This document shows, one piece after another, positions 31,877-39,220 of a DNA stretch of 64,000 bases. The notes under the pieces are model-generated. The model did not search any database. It was given only the letters and a program-made list of their open reading frames with translations, and was not told the DNA's origin. Every line of letters begins with the position of its first letter. Position 1 is the stretch's first letter. The position numbers and the translations under genes are program-made. Source of the DNA: Chitinophagales bacterium (lineage in GTDB: Bacteria; Bacteroidota; Bacteroidia; Chitinophagales; Chitinophagaceae); NCBI GenBank assembly GCA_015655015.1, contig JAATFV010000063.1, positions 80,694 through 144,693 on the forward strand, read 5' to 3'.

Positions 31877-32383
31877 TTAGAAAGATGAAGAAACAACATT
31901 GTTCAGCGACCTCTTCTCAAAGAGGCCCCCCATCAGGGAAAGAACTATAAAGAAAAGATTGAAAACCACATGCTGTCCCCAGGTTAACTCCTGTATCACC
32001 CCTCCACAGCTGCATGGCAGGTGGTATTTAAGGCCCAGCATAAGAAGAAGATAAACCGTGAAAATGACCAGCAGGCAAAAGGAAACATAGAACCCAATAC
32101 GCCTGATCCTGCCCGGGATCAGCAGAGCCGCTGCTATCCCTAATTCCAGCACCGGTACGATCCATACTATCCATCCGGCGAAATGTCGAATCCAGGGATA
32201 ACCTTCCAGCTGAAACCGGAACAGATGCCATCGGAAGAGCTTACTCGAAGCCGCATACACCCATAAAAGTATCAGTAAAAAGACGCAGACCTCTACAATA
32301 CTACTTTTCTTTTTTGCGATAAATGCTAAGGAGGGAAGCCCCTTAATGGTTCTTGCAGACATAACGATAGATTTGTACTCCAT
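31877..32383 (-). CDS. MauE/DoxX-like redox-associated membrane protein
   Basis: A 168-residue protein with four membrane segments (VEVCVFLLILLWVYAASSKL, GWIVWIVPVLELGIAAALLI, GFYVSFCLLVIFTVYLLLML, VVFNLFFIVLSLMGGLF). LPCSCGG at about residue 133 is the conserved Cys pair of the MauE family, which in methylamine dehydrogenase maturation is tied to disulfide formation. It is upstream of and probably co-transcribed with the cysteine-bearing DUF6520-like protein, a likely client. An inner start eight codons later is also possible. Confidence 0.82.
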   Translation of the reverse strand: MEYKSIVMSARTIKGLPSLAFIAKKKSSIVEVCVFLLILLWVYAASSKLFRWHLFRFQLEGYPWIRHFAGWIVWIVPVLELGIAAALLIPGRIRRIGFYVSFCLLVIFTVYLLLMLGLKYHLPCSCGGVIQELTWGQHVVFNLFFIVLSLMGGLFEKRSLNNVVSSSF

Positions 32384-32466
32384 GAATACTAAATGGAAGG
32401 TCGTTAGAATCTTAGAACCGAGGCCGCAAAAACCGGGAAGTAATTGTCCGATTACTTAAATCCAAG

Positions 32467-32868
32467 TTACGAAGAGAAGAAAGGTGTTTCCAAATCAGGG
32501 GGTGTGACTTTCGGCAGCATTTGTGTTACTTTTAGCCGGCCGTTTTTTTTCCGGTATTGATCGGGGGAGAGGCCCGTCCGCTCTTTGAACACCTTATTAA
32601 AGCTGCGGACTTTTTTATACCCGCACTGCCCTGCGATGGACTTTACCGGTTCATCCGTCTCCCGCAATAAGATAGCGGCCTTCTCCAAACGCTGCTGCAG
32701 GATGTATGCATGCAGCGAAGTCCCGAAGATTTCCCGGAACAACTCCTGCAGCTTGGTCTTATTGATGGAAAAATGCCTGCAAATGAATGCCACCGGCATT
32801 TCCCGGTGGAGATTGCCGTCAATAAATTCCCTGATCTGCAGGAGCAGGCCGATGTCCTTTTGATTCAT
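32467..32868 (-). CDS. AraC-family transcriptional regulator, DNA-binding domain only
   Basis: A 133-residue protein that is almost entirely an AraC/XylS double helix-turn-helix: NLHREMPVAFICRHFSINKT and KLQELFREIFGTSLHAYIL, then ILLRETDEPVKSIAGQCGYK, and VRSFNKVFKERTGLSPDQYRK with the family signature. There is no N-terminal ligand domain, so it may be controlled by level only or by a partner. It lies upstream of the MauE/DUF6520 pair, separated by about 80 bases, and may regulate them. Confidence 0.92.
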   Translation of the reverse strand: MNQKDIGLLLQIREFIDGNLHREMPVAFICRHFSINKTKLQELFREIFGTSLHAYILQQRLEKAAILLRETDEPVKSIAGQCGYKKVRSFNKVFKERTGLSPDQYRKKNGRLKVTQMLPKVTPPDLETPFFSS

Positions 32869-33007
32869 CGTAAGAAAGGTTTAAGAGTTCATAGTCTTTC
32901 CATGGATATCAAAAGGAGAACCGGTCCTATAAAAAAGGTAAGGTTAATTTTTTATTTTCTAAAAGTAAATTGGAGCTGGTAAGTATTTACTTGTATGATT
33001 AAAATAC

Positions 33008-33901
33008 TTATCCCTTCTTTTTCTTCAGAGGGGGCTTGGGCTTGCTTATTTCGGCTGTAAGGATAGACTGAGGATGTTCGCTTATATAAATTCCGCCATG
33101 TTTCAGTCTGCCTTTCCCATTCTTCTTGGTCCAGAAGGAAAGGGCAAAAGGAGTATTAAGCTGCCCGCCGGTATAACTGACGCTGAATCTCACATCCGCC
33201 CCCCGGCCATACTTGTCGCCGCCGACAAGACCGATGGGCGTTCCGGCCTCCACCACCTGTCCGGGCTTAACAAAAGCCCCATCCTTTTTGAAGATACCAT
33301 ACTGACCGAAAGAGCAATCGCCGTGGACAATTTCTATAAAATTCCAGCTTCCTGTAGTGGTGAGGCCGGCATCATTCTCTGTATTGCTCACATCCACCGC
33401 AGTCACTATACCTCGCCGGGCTGAATAGATCGTATCGCCCGATTTCATTTTCAGCCGGATGGTAAAGCTGCTATCCCCCTCCGCAGCGGCCCCGGCCCCA
33501 TTCCCCCTCGTATTCCATACTTCATAAGCCTGCGCTTCCTTCCCGGGAGCTATAGGCAACAAATACGTGAACTCCGGATTGACCGCAGGATGGAGGCATC
33601 CTTTCCGGTAGCTGCTTTTATAGTTGAGCTGTACATCCTTCCCTTTATCGGGCGACACTGTGAATAATTTATTCAGGCCCGGCCGCACTTCCCCTTCATA
33701 AGGCAGGGAATGGTCCGATTGCGCGTTTTTCAGGGTAGTGAACTCTACTGTCACCACATAATCACAATAAGCCCTGTTCATACAGGAAAAAATATAATTG
33801 CCCTGCCTGTCCAGGGTGTAACTGACTTCGATCACTTTCTGGGAAAATAAAGAGGACTGCAGGGCAAAAAGTGCAGCGAACAGCAAAAATATATTTTTCA
33901 T
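33008..33901 (-). CDS. Degenerate M23/LytM-type peptidase-like exported protein
   Basis: A 297-residue protein with a signal peptide (KNIFLLFAALFALQSSLFSQ), an N-terminal beta-rich part, and a lysostaphin-like domain at about residues 145-260 (YSARRGIVTAVDVSN, NFIEIVHGDCSFGQYGIFKK, VKPGQVVEAGTPIGLVGG). In active M23 enzymes a first His with Asp and a final H-x-H bind zinc. Here the last motif is DVRFSVSY and only the middle His remains, so it is probably not a peptidase. It could bind peptidoglycan or regulate an amidase, as LytM-domain EnvC/NlpD proteins do. The C-terminus is Lys/Pro-rich. Confidence 0.8.
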   Translation of the reverse strand: MKNIFLLFAALFALQSSLFSQKVIEVSYTLDRQGNYIFSCMNRAYCDYVVTVEFTTLKNAQSDHSLPYEGEVRPGLNKLFTVSPDKGKDVQLNYKSSYRKGCLHPAVNPEFTYLLPIAPGKEAQAYEVWNTRGNGAGAAAEGDSSFTIRLKMKSGDTIYSARRGIVTAVDVSNTENDAGLTTTGSWNFIEIVHGDCSFGQYGIFKKDGAFVKPGQVVEAGTPIGLVGGDKYGRGADVRFSVSYTGGQLNTPFALSFWTKKNGKGRLKHGGIYISEHPQSILTAEISKPKPPLKKKKG

Positions 33902-34018
33902 CCTATGACTTTAGGCATCCAATATACAAACTTTTTTATCAGGCCGGGACTATCCGTTTATGCTATAATAATTTATAGAACCCTTGACAAGATTGAGGGA
34001 GGCCGAAAATCCAAAGAC

Positions 34019-34630
34019 TCATATTTTTTTTCGAGCACGTCTCCTGGATGACATTTCCGTATATATGAGATTTTGATCCATGTGCTCAAACGCTTTTATT
34101 GACATACCGACGAAAGAAGCCAGATGTTTCACCGGCACGCGGGTGAGTAAATCAGGAGACTCCTGGCGGAGATAATCGTACCGGCGAGAAGTCATATTAG
34201 CATGATTCAACTTATCCTGCTTATCCATCCGGACCATATCATTCATCATCATGACCATTAAATGATAATTAAATTCGACAAATTTTTTTATTAACCGATC
34301 TACCAGATCTGCCGGGAATGCCCATAAGACAGAGTCTTCTAATGCCTCGATGACCGTGTTGTATTCGTCTAATTTCCCTAAGATTTCCTCAATGGAGACA
34401 ACAAAATCATTTTCCTTTTTAAACCAAATAGTAACTTGCCTTGGCCCCACATTCAAAAAACCTCTTATAAGACCACGCTCCAAAAAATAAATATGATCAC
34501 AAAGAGTGCCCTCTTGCTGAATAATATCGTTCTTTTTGAAAGTGACAGGTTTAACGTTTTCGCGTAGATACAACTCCAGTTCAGGAGCCATTCTTTTGTG
34601 GCTTTTCAGGACTTTCATGTACTGTTCCAT
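34019..34630 (-). CDS. Crp/Fnr-family transcriptional regulator
   Basis: About 203 residues. The cyclic-nucleotide-binding-like beta roll occupies the first 120 residues (FKKNDIIQQEGTLCDHIYFL, ERGLIRGFLNVG). A C-terminal helix-turn-helix follows (RVPVKHLASFVGMSIKAFEH). Most Bacteroidota members of this type bind no known nucleotide. The start at 34630 (EQYMKVLKSHKRM) is preferred, since the longer frame adds residues outside the family pattern. It is divergent from a small lipoprotein gene at 34831. Confidence 0.88.
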   Translation of the reverse strand: MEQYMKVLKSHKRMAPELELYLRENVKPVTFKKNDIIQQEGTLCDHIYFLERGLIRGFLNVGPRQVTIWFKKENDFVVSIEEILGKLDEYNTVIEALEDSVLWAFPADLVDRLIKKFVEFNYHLMVMMMNDMVRMDKQDKLNHANMTSRRYDYLRQESPDLLTRVPVKHLASFVGMSIKAFEHMDQNLIYTEMSSRRRARKKI

Positions 34631-34830
34631 AGTAGTTGGTAATATTTTATGATTCAATGTATAAATAAAAACTAAAAGGTCGTAATGTTTGTCCATGGGA
34701 TAATTGAATGCACTTATACCACAGCGTAAGTTTACTTATACCTACAAATTTGATTGGATTTCCAATTTTTTATTGCTCTACCTCCAGCTATCTTGTAAGC
34801 CATATTTATATAATCAATAAAACTTACAAA

Positions 34831-34992
34831 ATGAGAATCAATTTAATTTTGTCTTCAGCCTCTATCCTACTTATTGTCGCCGGCTGTCAGAAAAATAAAA
34901 TTTTTAGCGTAAACCCGTCGGCGAAGACAGAGACTGGCACGGCAATCTGGTGGACAAGTACGGCATTCGGTGGATGTGAATATATAAGGTAA
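34831..34992 (+). CDS. Small lipoprotein of 53 residues
   Basis: A lipoprotein signal (RINLILSSASILLIVAGCQK, lipobox VAGC) is followed by only about 34 residues, ending IWWTSTAFGGCEYIR. No family was recognised. The mature part has an aromatic WW pair and one Cys near the end. It is divergent from the Crp-type regulator and converges with the EthD gene. Real expression is uncertain, but the lipobox is good. Confidence 0.55.
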   Translation: MRINLILSSASILLIVAGCQKNKIFSVNPSAKTETGTAIWWTSTAFGGCEYIR

Positions 34993-35003
34993 GGCGGAAT
35001 GCA

Positions 35004-35318
35004 TCAAACTTCTGTTGTATCATATAGGTAAATCTGAACATCATCGTCGTTCGGGGCAAGTATTCTCCTGTCTGCGGCACATTGCTTACCGATCTCGCTC
35101 GCGAAGGCTTGCCGCATGGTCTCCATATCCTCAAAATAGAGGTTTCCGATTAAGAAGACCTTATTATGCCCTGTGGTAGACATAATCGGCGACCTGCTGA
35201 TCTCATATTTCTGCAATCCTGGTAGTCGCTTAGCCAGCGGAATATGTACATTAAAATAGTGCTGCTCAAAGGCCGCCTTATCGGCCGGTGCTCTGTAGAT
35301 AACGGTCATTTTTGCCAT
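35004..35318 (-). CDS. EthD-family protein
   Basis: A 104-residue ferredoxin-like-fold protein. AKMTVIYRAPADKAAFEQHY, FNVHIPLAKRLPGLQKYEIS and YFEDMETMRQAFASEIGK match EthD, a family of small dimeric alpha/beta-barrel proteins with varied or unknown roles in degradation pathways. It starts 11 bases after the GlxA-type regulator gene, so the two form an operon. Confidence 0.9.
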   Translation of the reverse strand: MAKMTVIYRAPADKAAFEQHYFNVHIPLAKRLPGLQKYEISRSPIMSTTGHNKVFLIGNLYFEDMETMRQAFASEIGKQCAADRRILAPNDDDVQIYLYDTTEV

Positions 35319-35329
35319 GGTTGGGTAGT

Positions 35330-36292
35330 TTATACTGCGTTTTTGTTATAACGATTGCGGTATTCGAGCGGCGAAAGCCCTGTGATGTTGCGGAATACTT
35401 CCCTGAAAGCTTTAAGATCCGAATAGCCCACCTCGTACATCACTTCATTAATTGTTTTTCGGCTGGTCTCAAATGCTTTCTTGGCGGTTTCGATCTTTAC
35501 GCGCTGTGCGTATTCCAAAGGTGTATTGCCGGTTGCCTTGATAAAACGCCGGTCAAAGTTGCGTCTGCCGATTGCAAAACTGGCGGCCAGGCGTTCGGTG
35601 GATATTCTTTCATCTGGCCTGCTTTCGATATAAGCCTGTGCTTTTTTAATCAGCTCATCATTATGCGTTTTTTGTCCCTTAAATACAATGAATGATGACT
35701 GACTCTGCCGGTCGATTTCGATCTGGAAAACCTTTGCGCAAAAGATCGCCGTTTCGCGGCCGTAATATTTCTCCACCAGGTAAAGAATGAGATTAAGGAA
35801 TGAATAAGCGCCCCCGTTGGTATAGATTCCCTGTTCATCGGTGATAAGTTGATCGGGCTGCACATTCACCTTGGGATACAATCGTTTGAGTTGATCTGCG
35901 GCAGACCAATGCGTCGAGCAACTTTTACCGTCCAGTAAACCGGCAGCAGCCAGTAAATAGGCCCCGGTGCAAATACTGGCGATGTCGGCACCCTGCCGGT
36001 ATTGCCGGCCGATCCAGTCGATCAGTTCACCGTTGGCGGCAGTTGCACGCTCATAGTTGTGGTTCAGCGAGGGAATGATCACCAGGTCGGTTCTTTGAAT
36101 CTGCGTAATATGTTTATGCGGCCTGGCGGTAAACAACCCACCGTAAAAGTCCACCGTTTGGGAAATACCGGCCAGTTCAACCTGGAATATGGCTTTGTGA
36201 AAGGCATTGGCCCTGCTGAATATCTTATAAGCCCCCACAATGCTGCTCAGGTTATTCTCGCCGTCAGGAACCAGGATGGTCAGGTGTTTCAT
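35330..36292 (-). CDS. GlxA-family transcriptional regulator (DJ-1/PfpI plus AraC domains)
   Basis: About 320 residues. The N-terminal DJ-1/PfpI-like domain runs to about residue 190 (KHLTILVPDGENNLSSIVGA, GADIASICTGAYLLAAAGLL with the nucleophile-elbow Cys, and KSCSTHWSAADQL). The C-terminal AraC double helix-turn-helix follows (ISTERLAASFAIGRRNFDRR, INEVMYEVGYSDLKAFREVF, and TGLSPLEYRNRY). Such regulators respond to small metabolites. The start at 36292 begins the domain directly. It is divergent from a DinB gene and upstream of EthD. Confidence 0.93.
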   Translation of the reverse strand: MKHLTILVPDGENNLSSIVGAYKIFSRANAFHKAIFQVELAGISQTVDFYGGLFTARPHKHITQIQRTDLVIIPSLNHNYERATAANGELIDWIGRQYRQGADIASICTGAYLLAAAGLLDGKSCSTHWSAADQLKRLYPKVNVQPDQLITDEQGIYTNGGAYSFLNLILYLVEKYYGRETAIFCAKVFQIEIDRQSQSSFIVFKGQKTHNDELIKKAQAYIESRPDERISTERLAASFAIGRRNFDRRFIKATGNTPLEYAQRVKIETAKKAFETSRKTINEVMYEVGYSDLKAFREVFRNITGLSPLEYRNRYNKNAV

Positions 36293-36397
36293 TCGATTTC
36301 TTTCTACAAATATAAGGCAAGGCCATGTCCAAATCAACCCGTCAGATTGTCTAAATGACGCCATGTCCGTCTCATTTTCCGGTAATATATTTGTACC

Positions 36398-37024
36398 ATG
36401 AAAAGGATAAGCATCTGGCTGCTAACGGGATTGTTAGGCCTGGGCGGTCAGGAAAGCATTGCGCAACAAAACAAAACAAAGATGACCCAAAAGGAAATAG
36501 ACTACGCCATTCAATTCTTACAGGAAACCGAGTCAGATGTCTTCCATTCGGTAAAACGGTTGAGCGACGTGCAATTAAAATTCAAGCCAGCGCCGGACAA
36601 ATGGAGCGTGGAAGAATGCGTCAAACATATTGCCGCAGCAGAAAAGGAACTTTGGGCAATGGCGGAAGCGGTGCTCCAACAACCGGCAAATCCGGAAAAA
36701 AAGATAGGGATCCAGTTTACCGACGAAGCATTGGTCAATGCAGTAGAAGACCGCTCACATAAGTCGAAGACTTTTGCAGCGCTGGAGCCGGCCAATTCAC
36801 CTTACAAAACAGCAGCCGAGGCGCTTCAGGCATTTAAAGAGAACCGCGAAAAACTGATCGCTTTTGTGAAAAACACGCAAATAGAACTACGCAATCATGT
36901 ACTGGAGCTACCTGTGGGTACCTATGATGCCTACCAGTTTATCCTGCTTATATCGGCGCATAGCAACCGGCACACGCAGCAGATAAAAGAGGTAAAGGCA
37001 TGTAGTGATTTCCCAAAAAGTTGA
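36398..37024 (+). CDS. DinB-like domain protein with signal peptide
   Basis: A 208-residue protein. A short signal peptide (KRISIWLLTGLLGLGGQESI, ending IAQQ) precedes a DinB four-helix bundle: LKFKPAPDKWSVEECVKHIA (about residues 59-78) with the metal-ligand His, and a final HSNRHTQQI with further His ligands. DinB-like enzymes include thiol-dependent metalloenzymes. TATATTTG at 36386-36393 matches the Bacteroidota -7 box; it is so close to the ATG that the message would be nearly leaderless. A yjbQ remnant follows directly in the same frame. Confidence 0.87.
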   Translation: MKRISIWLLTGLLGLGGQESIAQQNKTKMTQKEIDYAIQFLQETESDVFHSVKRLSDVQLKFKPAPDKWSVEECVKHIAAAEKELWAMAEAVLQQPANPEKKIGIQFTDEALVNAVEDRSHKSKTFAALEPANSPYKTAAEALQAFKENREKLIAFVKNTQIELRNHVLELPVGTYDAYQFILLISAHSNRHTQQIKEVKACSDFPKS

Positions 37025-37219
37025 TGCGATTATCTCCATGATGAAGAAGGACCGGATGACATGCCGGCACATCTGAAAACAGCCCTCCTGGGGAGTTCGG
37101 TCCTGATCCCGATTGCCGGAGGAGCGCTGGCCCTGGGAACCTGGCAGGGCATCTACCTTTGCGAACACCGCAACCAGGGAGGGAACCGACAGCTGGTCAT
37201 TACCTGTTGGGGAGAATAA
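37025..37219 (+). pseudogene. 5'-truncated yjbQ (UPF0047) remnant
   Basis: Starting right after the DinB stop codon and in the same frame, 64 codons read CDYLHDEEGPDDMPAHLKTA, then LLGSSVLIPIAGGALALGTW, then QGIYLCEHRNQGGNRQLVIT, CWGE and a stop. This is the C-terminal half of YjbQ, a family linked to thiamin phosphate synthesis. The N-terminal half is missing and there is no start codon, so the gene is broken. The coincidence of frame and border with the DinB stop suggests a deletion that joined the two genes. Confidence 0.85.
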
Positions 37220-37228
37220 TGCTAAAGC

Positions 37229-37630
37229 TCAAAGAGGATTTTCGTCGAATAGCCGTTGGACCAGCGCCGAATCGAGATAGGCCCTTACTTCCACGATCTT
37301 GCCCTCGGCAAATCTCGCCAGCCAGCAATATTGATTATCAAACCGGAGGCCATTTTTGGCCGTCGTCAGCGAGGAGAGCTCGACTACAGCCCAATGTCCA
37401 AAGACCATCACATTCGTAACCTCCAGCTGCGTTCCCCGGGGCAGGATCTTTTCCAGTTTTTCAAAGGTGCCGGCAAGAAAATCCGCCTTGCTGTGATAAT
37501 GCCCGGCCAGGGGATGGCTTCCCTGCACGATCCAGTCTACATCATCCGCCACACGTACAAAGAAATCAGCGCCATCACTGCCTTCCAGGTGTTTGAAGAT
37601 ATCCCGGACGATTACAGGGGTAAGTGTCAT
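37229..37630 (-). CDS. SnoaL-like (NTF2-fold) protein
   Basis: A 133-residue single-domain protein with the NTF2-like pattern: VRDIFKHLEGSDGADFFVRV, VDWIVQGSHPLAGHYHSKADF, VFGHWAVVELSSL and NQYCWLARFAEGKIVEVRAY. SnoaL-like proteins range from polyketide cyclases to ligand-binding proteins; no specific role can be given. It converges with the yjbQ remnant, nine bases away. Confidence 0.9.
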   Translation of the reverse strand: MTLTPVIVRDIFKHLEGSDGADFFVRVADDVDWIVQGSHPLAGHYHSKADFLAGTFEKLEKILPRGTQLEVTNVMVFGHWAVVELSSLTTAKNGLRFDNQYCWLARFAEGKIVEVRAYLDSALVQRLFDENPL

Positions 37631-37789
37631 ATCTCCTCTTTTTTTAATGACAAGGGTGCAAAATCTATTCCATGCGGAACGCCTGTTTGCTCCCTACAAC
37701 CTACTCAGTTTGAGTAAAGTATTCCCCTTCAACGGTTAATATATACTCATTTTCGCCTTGAAAGAGGCATATACGGATCTGGCATTAAA

Positions 37790-37805
37790 TTTCTTACAGA
37801 CAACC
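37790..37805 (+). promoter_or_regulatory. TGGCAT-type element upstream of the small lipoprotein gene
   Basis: TGGCATTAAATTTCTT, 29 bases before the ATG at 37834. The -24-like half is exact, but the -12-like half is weak (CT in place of GC). A near copy, TGACATTAAATTTAAT, lies upstream of the second DUF892 gene at 61409. Confidence 0.35.
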
Positions 37806-37833
37806 TATGCGATCACCCCACTAAAATAAGTCT

Positions 37834-38004
37834 ATGAAGAATTTAACGATAGCTATTTTCACCTTGCTGCTGATCTTTGCCTTTAGCAGCTGTGCTGTGG
37901 TAGGAGGTATTTTCAAAGCCGGTGTATGGGTAGGAGTCCTGGTTGTAGTGGGAATCCTTGCCCTCATTATGTTCCTTATTTCCAAAATGTCTAATAAGAA
38001 TTAA
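37834..38004 (+). CDS. Small lipoprotein with a C-terminal membrane helix
   Basis: A 56-residue protein: signal KNLTIAIFTLLLIFAFSSCA with a lipobox Cys at about residue 20, then a second hydrophobic segment (VWVGVLVVVGILALIMFLIS) and a basic end. Similar short proteins are common next to stress genes in Bacteroidota and are unnamed. Its stop codon directly abuts the GTG start of the next gene, so the two are translationally coupled. Confidence 0.75.
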   Translation: MKNLTIAIFTLLLIFAFSSCAVVGGIFKAGVWVGVLVVVGILALIMFLISKMSNKN

Positions 38005-39189
38005 GTGGCTACTCTACATCGCACCAAAAAAAGGAAGATCGTATTTATTATCCTGGGGACTCTGCTGGTATTGCTCATTGCCCTGCGGATCGCATTACCC
38101 TATATCCTGCTAAAGGTGGTAAACCGCCAGTTGACACTGATCAAAGGATATTATGGCCATGTCGATGATATCGATGTAGCCCTGATCAGGGGCGCTTACA
38201 CGATCAAGAGGATCAAACTGGATAAAGTAGGTGGGAAAATCCCCGTTCCTTTCTTTTCGGCGGATGCCATCGACCTCGCCATCGAATGGAAGGCTATCTT
38301 CCATGGCGCCATCGTAGGCAAGATCCGGGTAGAGCGCCCGATATTGAATTTCGTCAAGGGCCCTACGGAAGCCACCTCGCAGACTAAGATCGATTCCAGC
38401 TGGACGGATGTCGTCGATAACCTGATGCCGCTTAAGATCAACCGGCTGGAGATCAACCGGGGAGAGATCCACTACCGCGACTTTTACAGCAATCCTAAGA
38501 TCGACATTTTCACCAAACAGGTCCATATCCTGGCGGAAAATTTATCCAATGCCCGGCATAACAAAGAGCTGATGCCTTCCACTGCGGAGGCGACCGCATC
38601 CGTATACGGGGGAGAGGCTAAATTGCATATGAAGCTAAATGTCCTGAGCAAAATACCCGTATTCGAGGCAAAGGCGGAGCTGATGTCCCTCGATATCACC
38701 AATCTGAACAATTTTCTCCAGGCCTATGCCAATTTTGATGTGAAACAGGGATCGATCAGCATTTATATGGAAGCGGCTACGAAGGATAACGTCATTAAAG
38801 GATATGCAAAGCCCATCATCAAGGACCTGAAAGTGGTCAACTGGAAAGAGGACAAGGGCCACCCCCTGAAGATCGCCTGGGAGGCTGTTATCGGCGGGGT
38901 AGCCTGGGTCTTTAAGAATCATGGCAAAGACCAGCTGGCTACGAAAGCTGAATTCGAAGGTAATCTGAAGGAGCCTGATTTCAATATATGGTCGATCATT
39001 GGTCAGGTACTGCACAATGCCTTCATTCAGGCCCTCTACCCTTCTTTGGAGAATTCGATCAGCATCAATTCCGTTAAGGCTGAACCGGATAAAAAACCAA
39101 AGACCTTTTTGGGGAAGATCTTCCATCATTCAGGGAAGAAGAAAGAGAAGAAAGAGAAGAAAGAGAAGAAAGAGAAGAAAGAGAAATGA
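38005..39189 (+). CDS. DUF748/AsmA-like envelope protein with Lys/Glu repeat tail
   Basis: A 394-residue protein starting at a GTG that abuts the previous stop codon. One N-terminal membrane helix (IVFIILGTLLVLLIALRIAL) anchors a periplasmic beta-rich domain of the DUF748/AsmA type (GYYGHVDDIDVALIRGAYTI, IDLAIEWKAIFHGAIVGKIR, RLEINRGEIHYRDFYSNPKI). AsmA-like proteins are thought to help move phospholipids or aid outer-membrane biogenesis. The last 18 or so residues repeat KEK, encoded by a 9-bp tandem repeat at 39136-39186, which is prone to slippage. Confidence 0.85.
   Translation: MATLHRTKKRKIVFIILGTLLVLLIALRIALPYILLKVVNRQLTLIKGYYGHVDDIDVALIRGAYTIKRIKLDKVGGKIPVPFFSADAIDLAIEWKAIFHGAIVGKIRVERPILNFVKGPTEATSQTKIDSSWTDVVDNLMPLKINRLEINRGEIHYRDFYSNPKIDIFTKQVHILAENLSNARHNKELMPSTAEATASVYGGEAKLHMKLNVLSKIPVFEAKAELMSLDITNLNNFLQAYANFDVKQGSISIYMEAATKDNVIKGYAKPIIKDLKVVNWKEDKGHPLKIAWEAVIGGVAWVFKNHGKDQLATKAEFEGNLKEPDFNIWSIIGQVLHNAFIQALYPSLENSISINSVKAEPDKKPKTFLGKIFHHSGKKKEKKEKKEKKEKKEK
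39136..39186 (+). repeat. 9-bp tandem repeat encoding a KEK tail
   Basis: About five copies of AAGAAAGAG with little variation close the DUF748-like gene. Copy-number change by slippage would keep the frame and alter the length of the basic tail. Confidence 0.85.
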
Positions 39190-39220
39190 GAATATTAGGC
39201 CTGTACCAGACATAATTCTG

